From: Alkalicoccus sp.
GTDB lineage: Bacteria > Bacillota > Bacilli > Bacillales > Salisediminibacteriaceae
DNA length: 64,000 nucleotides
Assembly (NCBI GenBank): GCA_007692495.1
Contig: REBZ01000125.1
Coordinates: 24,059-88,058, forward strand
Direction: 5' to 3'
A program made the position numbers and the translations under genes. Below are positions 48,645 to 57,279 of the stretch, in pieces. How positions within the stretch are numbered: position 1 is the stretch's first letter; every line of letters starts with the position of its first letter. The notes under the pieces are model-generated. The model worked only from the letters and a program-made list of their open reading frames with translations, was not told the origin of the DNA and did not search any database.

Positions 48645-48664
48645 TATTATTAATGAATAAAAGC

Positions 48665-48712
48665 TGCCCCTGAACATCCGGTACACCGGCTGTTCAGAGG
48701 GCAGATTTTTTA
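48665..48712 (+). terminator. Terminator after pheT
   Basis: Long stem CTGCCC.CTGAACA.CCGG / CCGG.TGTTCAG.GGGCAG followed by six Ts. Confidence 0.93.
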
Positions 48713-48764
48713 CTGGCTGAACGATTTTACAATATACATCAGTACTGAGAAATACGAATATTCG

Positions 48765-48905
48765 ATGAGATCTCTGTTACGGATGGACGCTTTCCCGAGG
48801 GGGGGTGTCTTCAGCTGATTTTGCGAAAAATACCTTCGCAAAAGGTCATCTTGAAACTGCGCTTCATTCTCCGGAAATCATCACCCTCCACGGCAGGGGA
48901 ATTTC
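48765..48905 (-). repeat. Interspersed repeat, copy H (decayed, inverted)
   Basis: CCCGAGGG, CTGATTTT and a hairpin TTTTGCGAA / TTCGCAAAA (48819-48843) stand where copy F (56463-56513) has CCCGAGGG, CTGATTTT and TTTTGGCGGA / TCCGCCAAAA. The stem sequence differs but stays complementary. Confidence 0.55.
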
Positions 48906-49378
48906 TCTCCATAATCAACAACGAACACAGCTTATATTAAAGTTCAGTATTTTTAAATAGTACGGGAATTTGCCAATGCTGCGTAGCTGTCAAGGACGGG
49001 GAGAGGAAGGGATGCTCAATAAACAAACAGACCATTTACTTTTTCTATGTCTACCGGGGAGGAATCATAATAATTGATAGGATGGCTGTAATGATTAAAT
49101 CCCGCCGTGAAGAGGGTTATAGTGATTAATAATCATTTATAAAGATTGAAAACCGTGATAATGACAAATAATCAGCCTGTAATGATTAAATCATCCCTTT
49201 TAAAGTTTATACATCTTTTTATAATGCTTAAACCCCAATGACCAGACAGAGGCTAGGAGTGTCAGAAGAGACAAGGGCACCGGATGAAAAACCTTTTTCC
49301 TTCGTTATGCTGACTGCGAAAAGAGACTGCCCCGCCGCCAGCGGGAGCAGTCTTCAGTTGTTAGTATGAGCCGGCTGT
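48906..49378. other. AT-rich intergenic region with repeated ATGATTA motifs
   Basis: No gene seen. CTGTAATGATTAAATC occurs twice in direct orientation (49086-49101 and 49177-49192). Between them are TGATTAATAATCA and GTGATAATGACAAATAATCA. It separates the ends of pheT and rnhC, which converge. Confidence 0.5.
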
Positions 49379-50317
49379 TTAAAGCTGCTTTACCGCACGG
49401 TCCGTGTTGGAGAAATGCCATTTGACCGAGTTATAAAGGGCGTCTTTTCCCCGGGACTGGTAAATTTCCCGGGCGGCCTGGTCGACACGCGGGCCTGCTC
49501 CTTTCGGGATGGGGACTCCGAGCGTTTCGGCCAGTTTATCCATTTCCTTTAAAAACGCATAGCGGGCGAGAATCGAGCCCGCAGCAACGGACGGATGCAG
49601 ATCCTCTGCTTTTGTTGCGAAATAAATAGGGAGGGTATCCGGCCATTTTTTACCACTCTGCTTTAAGTAGGAAAAATACGTGTCCGGCTTTACGAACTGA
49701 TCAATCAGCACGCCGTCGAACGGTTCACCGTTTTCCTTCAGTTTGGCAATGACGTTTTTAATGGCTTCATGGTGCAGCAGAGCTTTCATGCGCCCCTGAT
49801 TGATTCCCTCTGCCTGCAGACGGTTATATTTTTCGTTTCGAAGAACTGTGAGACTGTAAGTGCACTGTTTTAAAAGCTTTGGTGCAGTCTGCCGGATTTC
49901 GGGGTCAGTGATTGTCTTGGAATCCCTAAGGCCTAGGGAGACAGCTGATTCAAGCTGATCCCTTGTCAGGTGGGCAGCTACTACTGTGATCGGACCGAAA
50001 TAGTCACCGGTGCCGGTTTCATCGCTCCCGACGAGAGGGAGACCGTCAATGGACTTTGGCGGAGCATACCGGTGGTTATCGACAGAGGATTTAGAAGACT
50101 TAGCCGAAGCCGCGGGGCTGCCCCAGCGGGAGGCTTCCTTATGACTGTTCTTCCCCTGAAACAATACTTTACCTGATTTATAGGCGGTGATATGGCAGCC
50201 CTCCGTTTTGGCGGAAAAAACGGCTCCCGGTGGTGCTGAGGCGAGTCCGCCTTTTTCGTAATAAGCTTTCATTTCTGTCAGCTGTCTGGATGATGCTTTA
50301 ATAACCTGCTGGCTCAT
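49379..50317 (-). CDS. rnhC: Ribonuclease HIII
   Basis: 312 residues. N-terminal TBP-like substrate-binding domain (1-~85, QLTEMKAYYEKGG) and the RNase HII/HIII catalytic domain with GSDETGTGDYFGPITVVAA (Asp-Glu), LRDSKTITD, LIDQFVKPD and LHPSVAAGSILARYAF. Cuts RNA in RNA-DNA hybrids. GGAGGA before the ATG at 50317; the frame runs 19 codons further without support. Divergent from zapA. Confidence 0.96.
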   Translation of the reverse strand: MSQQVIKASSRQLTEMKAYYEKGGLASAPPGAVFSAKTEGCHITAYKSGKVLFQGKNSHKEASRWGSPAASAKSSKSSVDNHRYAPPKSIDGLPLVGSDETGTGDYFGPITVVAAHLTRDQLESAVSLGLRDSKTITDPEIRQTAPKLLKQCTYSLTVLRNEKYNRLQAEGINQGRMKALLHHEAIKNVIAKLKENGEPFDGVLIDQFVKPDTYFSYLKQSGKKWPDTLPIYFATKAEDLHPSVAAGSILARYAFLKEMDKLAETLGVPIPKGAGPRVDQAAREIYQSRGKDALYNSVKWHFSNTDRAVKQL

Positions 50318-50535
50318 GTTGTCCTCCTGTGTACTCGGTTTTTCTGCTGACCTGGCTGCTTCTGTCGTTCGCATTTGAGTCAGGATGCGTATATATCCTG
50401 TTTGATTGTATCAGATTCCAGCAGTGCAGAGCTATATGATACCGTTTTCCAGGTAACATCAAATTTATTTTCATACGGCGGCCGGCGTGTTATGATGGAA
50501 GATAGGATTTCAACTGCAGACGGGGAGGGAGCGCG

Positions 50536-50787
50536 TTGGAAGAACAAAACCGTAAAATACGTACCGTTGTGCGCATCGGTAAAAACACTTATACGGTCGT
50601 AGGTAAAGAAAGTGAGCAGCATGTGATGGAAGCTGCCGACCTTGTTGACGCCAAAATAAAAGAAATTAAATCAAAAAATCCTTATTTATCTTCCACACAG
50701 CTTGCTGTCCTGGCTGCTTTGAATATAAGCAATGACTATGTAACAGTGAAAAAGAAACTTGAGGACAAACAAAATGAAGAGGATTGA
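50536..50787 (+). CDS. zapA: Cell division protein ZapA
   Basis: 83 residues. Beta-hairpin start (RKIRTVVRIGKNTYTVVG) and a long helix for dimer and tetramer formation (VDAKIKEIKS ... KKKLEDKQNEED). ZapA binds FtsZ and bundles Z-ring filaments. TTG start after GGGGAGGG. Its stop overlaps the region of the yshB start. Confidence 0.95.
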   Translation: MEEQNRKIRTVVRIGKNTYTVVGKESEQHVMEAADLVDAKIKEIKSKNPYLSSTQLAVLAALNISNDYVTVKKKLEDKQNEED

Positions 50788-50792
50788 CGTTC

Positions 50793-51335
50793 ATGCTTAG
50801 TATATTTTTAATTATTATGCTTCTGATCAGCTTTATGGTTGGCTACCGGCGCGGATTTATTCTTCAGGCGGTGCACATCGTCGGCCTGATCATCTCGTTT
50901 ATTGTGGCCTGGCTGTATTATGAAAATCTGGCTGAAATGATTCGTCTCTGGGTTCCTGAGACACAGCTTCCGGATGAGTCGCCGTGGCCCCTGATGAACG
51001 AAGCTTTCGGTAATGAAAATGTTTATTACAATGGTATAGCATTTGTTGCTATTTTTATTGTCGTAAAAATTATTACACAGATCCTCGGTTCCATGCTCGA
51101 CTTTATCGGGAATCTTCCGGTGCTTCACTTTATTAACAACTGGCTCGGAGCAGTGCTCGGCTTTATCGAAGGTCTGATTATAACGGCTATCCTGCTGCAC
51201 CTTGCCGCACTGATCCAGGTGGACTTTGTCCAGGAACTGCTGCAGACTTCAACGGTCGCTCAATGGATTTTCCATTATACACCGATCGTGTCCAATGAAA
51301 TCCGTGAGCTTTGGATTGAAGGGACAGGCCGGTAG
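50793..51335 (+). CDS. yshB: CvpA family membrane protein (YshB)
   Basis: 180 residues with four membrane segments and the CvpA pattern GYRRGFILQAVHIVGLIISFIV near the start and NNWLGAVLGFIEGLIITAILL later. CvpA proteins are linked to colicin V production in E. coli and envelope homeostasis elsewhere; role unknown here. ATG at 50793 is chosen; a TTG at 50784 overlapping the zapA stop is also possible. Second gene of zapA-yshB. Confidence 0.88.
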   Translation: MLSIFLIIMLLISFMVGYRRGFILQAVHIVGLIISFIVAWLYYENLAEMIRLWVPETQLPDESPWPLMNEAFGNENVYYNGIAFVAIFIVVKIITQILGSMLDFIGNLPVLHFINNWLGAVLGFIEGLIITAILLHLAALIQVDFVQELLQTSTVAQWIFHYTPIVSNEIRELWIEGTGR

Positions 51336-51360
51336 ATTATTTTTAACAGAACGATAAAAA

Positions 51361-51413
51361 AAGCCTGTTTTTTCGAACGTGCTGAAGGCACCAGGAAAAC
51401 AGGACTTTTTTTT
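51361..51413 (+). terminator. Terminator after yshB
   Basis: AAGCCTGTTTT / AAAACAGG.CTT stem with a loop of about 25 bases and eight Ts. Lies between yshB and polX. Confidence 0.8.
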
Positions 51414-51430
51414 GTGAAGGAGAGAGTCCC

Positions 51431-53140
51431 GTGAATAAAAAAGAAGTGATTCAAAAACTTGAAACAATTGCTGTTTATCTAGAAATCAAGGGTGAAAATG
51501 CATTTCGGGTGTCAGCTTACCGCAAAGCAGCTGGAGCGCTTGAAAAAGATGAGCGGAGCCTGGAAGAAATAGAAGATCCGGCGTCGATCAGCGGAATCGG
51601 TAAAGGGACAGCAGGTATTATTAACGATCTGCGGGAAACAGGAACAACCGAGCTTCTGGAACAGCTTCAGCAGGAAGTGCCGGAAGGACTCGTGCCCCTT
51701 CTCAAACTGCCCGGTCTCGGCGGAAAAAAAATCGGGAAGCTTTATCAGGAACTTGGAATTACGAGCGCAGAAGAACTTAAAAAAGCCTGCGAGGCCAACG
51801 ATGTCCAGGGGCTGGCCGGCTTTGGGAAAAAGACGGAGGAGAAAATTCTCGAAGCTGTGAATGCGATGGGGCAGAGGCCGGACAGGCTGCCGATTGTACA
51901 GGTGTACCCTGCAGTCGAGGCGCTTGAAAAAGAGCTCGATAAGATGCCGGATGTCCACCGCTGGGAACTGGCCGGAAGCTTCCGGCGCGGAAGAGAAACG
52001 GTGAAGGACCTGGATTTTATTATTTCGACGGAAAATCCCGGAGCAGTTAAAGATGCCATTCTTGCGCTGCCGGAAATCGATGCCGTGATTGGGAAAGGCG
52101 AAGCGAAAATCTCCGTCGAGTTCCAGTTTGGGGATGTAATTATTCCCGCGGATTTCCGGATTGTCGAGGACAGGTCCTTCGCTTCCACTCTTCATCACTT
52201 TACCGGTTCCAAAGATCATAACGTGCTGATGCGCCAGCGGGCGAAGGAACGTGGGGAAAAAGTAAGCGAATACGGTGTCGAAAAAGAAGAAACCGGGGAG
52301 CGGATTTATTTTAAATCCGAAGAGGAGTTCTACGGACACTTCGATCTTTCTTTTATTCCCCCGGAAGTCCGGGAAGGACGTCACGAACTGGAGAGGAGCT
52401 TTGACCACCTCGTTCAGCTGAGCGATATCCGCGGCGACCTGCATATGCACACGACGTGGAGTGACGGAGCCCAGTCAATAGAAGAAATGGCGGACAGATG
52501 CATCGAAAAAGGATATGAATTCATGGCTGTTACGGATCACTCCCAGTATTTAAAAGTAGCGAACGGCCTGAGTGTGGAACGCCTCAGAAGGCAGCATGAA
52601 GAAGTCCGCCGTATCGAAAAGATGAAAGATATCCGGATATTCACCGGAGTGGAAATGGATATACTGCCGGATGGGACGCTCGATTACGAAGATGACGTGC
52701 TGAAAGAGATTGATTTTGTCATAGCTTCCATTCATTCTTCTTTCCAGCAGGATGAAGAAACAATAATGATGCGGCTGGAGAATGCCTGCCGGAATCCATA
52801 TGTAAATATGATTGCCCATCCGACGGGAAGGCTAATCGGCCGGAGGGACGGATACAAGGTCGATATGGACCGCCTGATCCGGACTGCAGCAGAAACAGGG
52901 ACGGTACTTGAGCTTAACGCCAACCCGAATCGGCTGGATCTTGCAGCGGAGCCGCTTGCTAAAGCAAAAGAGGCGGGTGTGAAAGTGGCAGTCAACACAG
53001 ATGCCCACCGGTTTGATATGCTTGAAGACATGGAGGCGGGTGTTAAAACCGCCCGCAGAGCAGCTCTTGACCGTAAAGATGTTCTGAACACATGGACGAC
53101 GGCAGAACTCGAAAACTTTTTAAAAAAGCAACAACAATAA
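51431..53140 (+). CDS. polX: DNA polymerase X (PolX), with PHP domain
   Basis: 569 residues. HhH and fingers (1-~150, ISGIGKGTAGIINDL, LPGLGGKKIGKLY), the Pol X palm with GSFRRGRETVKDLDFIIS (catalytic Asp pair, near 180-195) and VIIPADFRIV, and a C-terminal PHP domain (from ~335) with DLHMHTTWSDGA, VTDHSQYLKVANG and NTDAHRFDML, which gives 3'-5' exonuclease activity. Gap filling in base excision repair. GTG start after GGAGAG. Confidence 0.96.
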   Translation: MNKKEVIQKLETIAVYLEIKGENAFRVSAYRKAAGALEKDERSLEEIEDPASISGIGKGTAGIINDLRETGTTELLEQLQQEVPEGLVPLLKLPGLGGKKIGKLYQELGITSAEELKKACEANDVQGLAGFGKKTEEKILEAVNAMGQRPDRLPIVQVYPAVEALEKELDKMPDVHRWELAGSFRRGRETVKDLDFIISTENPGAVKDAILALPEIDAVIGKGEAKISVEFQFGDVIIPADFRIVEDRSFASTLHHFTGSKDHNVLMRQRAKERGEKVSEYGVEKEETGERIYFKSEEEFYGHFDLSFIPPEVREGRHELERSFDHLVQLSDIRGDLHMHTTWSDGAQSIEEMADRCIEKGYEFMAVTDHSQYLKVANGLSVERLRRQHEEVRRIEKMKDIRIFTGVEMDILPDGTLDYEDDVLKEIDFVIASIHSSFQQDEETIMMRLENACRNPYVNMIAHPTGRLIGRRDGYKVDMDRLIRTAAETGTVLELNANPNRLDLAAEPLAKAKEAGVKVAVNTDAHRFDMLEDMEAGVKTARRAALDRKDVLNTWTTAELENFLKKQQQ

Positions 53141-53163
53141 GCAGGTAAGAAGGGATTGTTAAC

Positions 53164-55527
53164 ATGATAGAACGGGTCAGCCGTGTGCTTGAATATGAAA
53201 AAATGAAAGATCAGCTGCTTCCTTTTGCAGGCTCTTCCCTCGGAAAAGACAAAGTGAAAAAGCTGACACCGGCCTTTTCTTTTGAAGAAATTCAGACGGC
53301 ACATGCTCATACTGCGGAAGCTGCGAAAGTGCTGCGTCTGAAAGGCAACGTCCCGCTCGGCGGGCTTCGGGACATCCGAGGTCCGATTAAACGTGCCGAA
53401 ATAGGCGGGCAGCTGAATGCGGACGAACTTCTTGACATCGCCTCTACCATTTATGGGAGCAGAATGTTCAAATCATTCGTTGAGCAGATGGTCGAGGACG
53501 AAATTGAGCTGTCGATTCTTCCGTACCTGATGAGCGCTATGCCGGCTCTGCTCGATCTTCAGCGGGAGATTAACGAAGCTGTCGATGAAAACGGGAGCAT
53601 CCTGGACTCAGCCAGCACTCAGCTGCGGACGATCCGACAGCAGATCCGCTCCCACGAATCGACAGTACGTTCCCGGCTGGAAAATATTACACGTTCTTCT
53701 TCCGGAAAGAAAATGCTTTCTGATGCCATCGTGACCATCCGTAACGACCGCTATGTTATTCCGGTCAAAGCCGAATACCGCGGCCATTTCGGCGGAATTG
53801 TTCATGACCAGTCTGCTTCCGGAGCCACGCTGTTTGTTGAACCGGAAAGCGTAGTGCAGGCAAACAACCAGCTGCGGGAAGCCCGGACAAAGGAAAAGTA
53901 CGAAATCGAAAAAATTCTGCAGCAGCTTTCCGCTTCTGTTTCCGAATATACAGAGGAACTCAGTGTAGTCGTTTGGACGATGACAGAAGTCGACTTTATG
54001 TTTGCGAAAGCGTCCTACGCCAAATCGATCCGCGCAACGGAGCCGGCTTTAAATGAAAACGCACGTATTGAAATGAAGGGTGCCCGCCATCCGCTCATCC
54101 CGGATGACGAAATTGTTCCGATCGACGTCGAACTCGGCGGGGATTTTTCTTCGCTCGTTATTACCGGACCAAATACCGGAGGAAAAACCGTCACATTAAA
54201 AACAGTCGGCCTTCTCACACTCATGGCCCAGTCCGGCCTGCAGATTCCCTGCGAGGAAGGCTCCACAGCCGCAGTATTTCAGAAGATTTTTGCCGATATC
54301 GGTGATGAGCAGTCCATCGAACAGAGTTTGAGTACGTTTTCTTCTCACATGACTAATATCGTACAGATTATGGAGGACGTGGATTTTCAGTCACTCGTCC
54401 TGTTTGATGAGCTCGGCGCAGGTACAGATCCGACAGAAGGGGCGGCGCTTGCAATATCGATTCTGGACCACGTGTACAATGTCGGGGCAAAGGTCATTGC
54501 CACAACACATTACAGTGAGCTGAAAGGATACGCATACGACCGGGAAGGCGTGATGAATGCGAGTGTGGAGTTTAACGTCGAAACACTTCGTCCGACCTAC
54601 CGCCTGCTGATCGGAGTCCCCGGTAGAAGTAACGCATTTGCTATAAGCAGCCGTCTCGGTCTGAAGGAAAACATTATCGAAGCGGCAAAAAATCAGATTT
54701 CCACAGAAACAAACAAAGTGGAAAATATGATTTCATCTCTGGAGGAAAGCCGGAAAAAAGCCGAAGAAGAGATGAAAGAAGCAGTGGTTCTCCGGGAGGA
54801 AGCTGAAGAGCTGCACCGGGAGCTCTCGGAAAAAATAGACGAATGGGAAGATCAGAAGGACCGGCTGCTCCAGTCAGCAGAAGACAAAGCGGCAGGTTAC
54901 GTCCGTAAAGCGCGGGAGGAAGCGGAAAGTATTATTTCCGAACTGCGTGAAATGCAGAAAAACAACCCGGCTATCAAGGAGCATGAACTGATCGAAGCGA
55001 AAAAGAAACTGGACGAAGCAGAGCCTGATTTTGCAGAAAAAAAGAAAAAGAAAAAACCGAAGAAGAAAAAACCGCAAATTGATACACTCGAACCTGGAGA
55101 TGAAGTAAAGGTGGAAAGCTTTAATCAAAAAGGAACGATCGTTGATAAAGCAAACGAAAACGAGTATACAGTCCAGCTCGGTGTAATGAAAATGAAAGTA
55201 AAAAAAGACGATCTTCTCTATATCAGCCGGCCGAAGCCGGTGGAAACAAAACCGATGGCGATGGTGCGCGGCCGGAGCGGCCACGTAAAAACGGAGCTGG
55301 ACCTGCGTGGAGAACGGTACGAAAATGCGATGATGGAAGTGGAAAAGTATCTGGATGAAGCGGTTCTTGCCGGTTATCACCAGGTATCCATCATTCATGG
55401 AAAAGGAACCGGCGCTCTGCGAAAAGGAGTGGAAGAGCTGCTGAAAAAACATAGGAATGTATCGGAAACCCGTCCCGGAACTCAGGGCGAAGGGGGCTCC
55501 GGAGTAACGATTGCCAAACTGAAGTAA
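53164..55527 (+). CDS. mutS2: MutS2 endonuclease / ribosome-splitting ATPase
   Basis: 787 residues. Core and lever region (1-~300), ABC-type ATPase with Walker A GPNTGGKTVTLKT (near 336), signature STFSSHM and Walker B LVLFDELGAGTDPTEGAA, a long coiled coil (~515-625) with Lys-rich linker, KOW segment, and a C-terminal Smr nuclease domain ELDLRGERYENAM ... IIHGKGTGALRKGV. In bacilli MutS2 limits recombination and can split collided ribosomes. Starts 23 bases after polX. Confidence 0.97.
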   Translation: MIERVSRVLEYEKMKDQLLPFAGSSLGKDKVKKLTPAFSFEEIQTAHAHTAEAAKVLRLKGNVPLGGLRDIRGPIKRAEIGGQLNADELLDIASTIYGSRMFKSFVEQMVEDEIELSILPYLMSAMPALLDLQREINEAVDENGSILDSASTQLRTIRQQIRSHESTVRSRLENITRSSSGKKMLSDAIVTIRNDRYVIPVKAEYRGHFGGIVHDQSASGATLFVEPESVVQANNQLREARTKEKYEIEKILQQLSASVSEYTEELSVVVWTMTEVDFMFAKASYAKSIRATEPALNENARIEMKGARHPLIPDDEIVPIDVELGGDFSSLVITGPNTGGKTVTLKTVGLLTLMAQSGLQIPCEEGSTAAVFQKIFADIGDEQSIEQSLSTFSSHMTNIVQIMEDVDFQSLVLFDELGAGTDPTEGAALAISILDHVYNVGAKVIATTHYSELKGYAYDREGVMNASVEFNVETLRPTYRLLIGVPGRSNAFAISSRLGLKENIIEAAKNQISTETNKVENMISSLEESRKKAEEEMKEAVVLREEAEELHRELSEKIDEWEDQKDRLLQSAEDKAAGYVRKAREEAESIISELREMQKNNPAIKEHELIEAKKKLDEAEPDFAEKKKKKKPKKKKPQIDTLEPGDEVKVESFNQKGTIVDKANENEYTVQLGVMKMKVKKDDLLYISRPKPVETKPMAMVRGRSGHVKTELDLRGERYENAMMEVEKYLDEAVLAGYHQVSIIHGKGTGALRKGVEELLKKHRNVSETRPGTQGEGGSGVTIAKLK

Positions 55528-55545
55528 AAAGGGGAGGGGGACAAC

Positions 55546-55950
55546 GTGGAAACCCTGTTTCAGCACGACTATATTTACACAGCAGGTGTATACAGCGTCG
55601 TCGTTCTATCCATCATTGTAGCACTTGCTGTATTTGAATGGGTGACACCCTATACGACCTGGGAGGAGTTCCGAAAAGGGAATGTGGCTGTTGCTCTGGC
55701 AACTTCAGGAAAAGTATTTGGTATATCCAATATATTCCGTTATTCTATCGAAGCCAATGATTCCGTTCTCGGAATGCTGGGATGGGGGGGGTATGGTCTT
55801 CTCCTGCTTCTGTTTGTGTATTTTATTTTTGAATTCCTGACACCGACATTCAAAGTGGATAAAGAGCTTGAGGCAGATAACCGGGCCGTCGGGCTGCTTT
55901 CGTTCATACTGGCTGTGGCCCTTTCGTTTGTTATCGGGGCAAGTATTTAA
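55546..55950 (+). CDS. yshE: DUF350 membrane protein (YshE)
   Basis: 134 residues, four membrane segments (about 12-32, 48-65, 75-97, 112-132) with the two-repeat DUF350 layout: ALAVFEWVTPYTTWEEFRKGNVAVALATSG and FEFLTPTFKVDKELEADNRAVGLLSF. Function unknown. GTG start after GGGGAGGGGG. It follows mutS2 by 18 bases as in B. subtilis. Confidence 0.9.
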   Translation: METLFQHDYIYTAGVYSVVVLSIIVALAVFEWVTPYTTWEEFRKGNVAVALATSGKVFGISNIFRYSIEANDSVLGMLGWGGYGLLLLLFVYFIFEFLTPTFKVDKELEADNRAVGLLSFILAVALSFVIGASI

Positions 55951-55969
55951 ATCACGGGAGGCCAAAACT

Positions 55970-56053
55970 ATGGAAAGACTTGCAAAAATACTTATGATAT
56001 TGTGTGCTGCATTTCTTCTCGGCGGCATGATTTACTGGGTATTTTTTATTTAG
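55970..56053 (+). CDS. 27-residue single-pass membrane peptide
   Basis: ATG at 55970 with GGGAGG eight bases upstream, 19 bases after the yshE stop. The peptide begins MERLAKILMIL and ends GMIYWVFFI: two charged residues, then one hydrophobic span of about 22 residues. Ribosome site, spacing and composition suggest a real small membrane protein in the mutS2-yshE unit. No family recognised. Confidence 0.55.
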   Translation: MERLAKILMILCAAFLLGGMIYWVFFI

Positions 56054-56127
56054 GCTCTGCTGAAAAGCAGTATAAGCATACGACGAACGGCTCCCACTGC
56101 AGGGAGAAAACACAGATTTGCATAGAC

Positions 56128-56163
56128 AAGCCACCCCGCCAGGAAAAACTGCCGGGGTGGCTT
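56128..56163 (+). terminator. Terminator, left flank of repeat copy F
   Basis: 15-bp stem (one mismatch) beginning AAGCCACCCCG, loop GAAAAA. A near copy stands at 56921-56950. Confidence 0.82.
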
Positions 56164-56167
56164 CAGG

Positions 56168-56916
56168 TTGTTGATAAAGTGTTATTGATGTATAGATAGA
56201 CGATTCCCTGCTTCCGCCTTCCGGGGACGCTTTCCGGGCGGGCCGGGCTCAGCTAATTTCTTCCACCTGCAGGCTGGAAGAAATGGATCTTCGCCTCGTC
56301 CTTGATCGCCCCGGAGTCGCCCCTGCGGCTGCAGCATGGAAATAAGAAAAAGTTTTCTATTATGAAAACTTCCTTATTGAAGCCGTTTTTTTCGATAGGC
56401 TGCCTTGCAAACAGCTCATTTATGAGATGTACATAACGCTGCTGCACTCTCGATGGGGCTTACCCGAGGGCTTGTTCCCAACTGATTTTGGCGGAAGAAC
56501 AGTCCGCCAAAATGGATTCTCGAACGGCGCTGATCCTCCGGGTGTCTCCGCCTTCGTTACACAGCGTTGGATATTTTCATTTTTCATGGTGTCGTTTTGA
56601 ACGGCATCCATGTCTCAGTTAAAGCTCCGTGTTGCTTTTGGAGTGCCTGCGGCTTTTTTTCTTCGCTTGCCGCGGAAGCTGGAGATCTCCTCCACGGCAG
56701 GCCGAGTGGAAGCGAAGTTTTCTGCCTACACCAGCACTGGACTGTAACAGAGCTTTTCGATAAAGAGATGGCTTCCCTACGTAACGGCGGAGACGCCTGT
56801 GGGATTTCAGCGCAGTCTGACCACGGCGCAGGCCAAACAGTTGAAGACCAGCCCCGCAGTAAGAAAAGGAGTCTATACACTGACTGGAATAAATATTCTG
56901 ATCATTTAATCAACAA
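56168..56916 (-). repeat. Interspersed repeat, copy F (long, terminator-flanked)
   Basis: Inverted relative to copy A and about 300 bases longer. 56168-56530 matches 13309-13662, and 56823-56916 matches 13210-13308. The extra segment (56530-56823) is bounded by the direct repeat ACGGCGC and carries the module shared with copy B. Ends TTGTTGATAAAG and, read inward from the right, TTGTTGATTAAATG are imperfect inverted repeats. The core (56218-56326) has a perfect inner stem ATTTCTTCCA / TGGAAGAAAT. An open frame at 56567-57007 is not a gene. Confidence 0.85.
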
Positions 56917-56920
56917 GCTG

Positions 56921-56950
56921 AAGCCACCCCGTCAGGAAAAACTGCCGGGG
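56921..56950 (+). terminator. Second, decayed terminator copy, right flank of copy F
   Basis: Its first 30 bases match 56128-56157 except one; the right arm is then broken (GGGGTTACTG instead of GGGGTGGCTT), so it is probably no longer active. Confidence 0.6.
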
Positions 56951-57076
56951 TTACTGATCTTTCAGAAAAAATTCGCAAGGACGGAAATTTCTGCACAATC
57001 AGGATAAAAAATGGAAACGGACTGTGCAGTTAGTCTTTTTAAGGAACTTTACAGGAAGGCCAATTTACATATTAAA

Positions 57077-57094
57077 TGAATGAGTATTCAATTT
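57077..57094 (+). promoter_or_regulatory. FadR box before lcfA
   Basis: TGAATGAGTATTCAATTT matches 14 of 18 positions of the Bacillus FadR box TGAATGAMTANTCATTCA, with perfect inner arms TGAAT / ATTCA. It lies about 190 bases before the first lcfA. The surrounding 56951-57279 holds no gene. Confidence 0.6.
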
Positions 57095-57279
57095 AACGGA
57101 ATTATTTTTCAAATATTGTTTCTTTTTGAAGGCGTTTTCATTACAATACTAGTAAGAGGGAATGTTTGTCTTTTTTGTGACGAAACTTACACGGAGGGGA
57201 GCCGGAGTTTCCGAGGCAGAATGGACAGCGCATCAGGAACTGACAGATGGAGTGATAGGAAAACAGGGAGGGTATTGTC

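Noticed and set aside
49120..49175. Fur-box-like sequence (TGATTAATAATCA, TGATAAT...)
   Set aside because: Does not keep the 7-1-7 TGATAATNATTATCA pattern, and no gene starts nearby.
56567..57007. 146-codon frame in repeat copy F
   Set aside because: Same reason; it crosses the element end and the flanking terminator copy.
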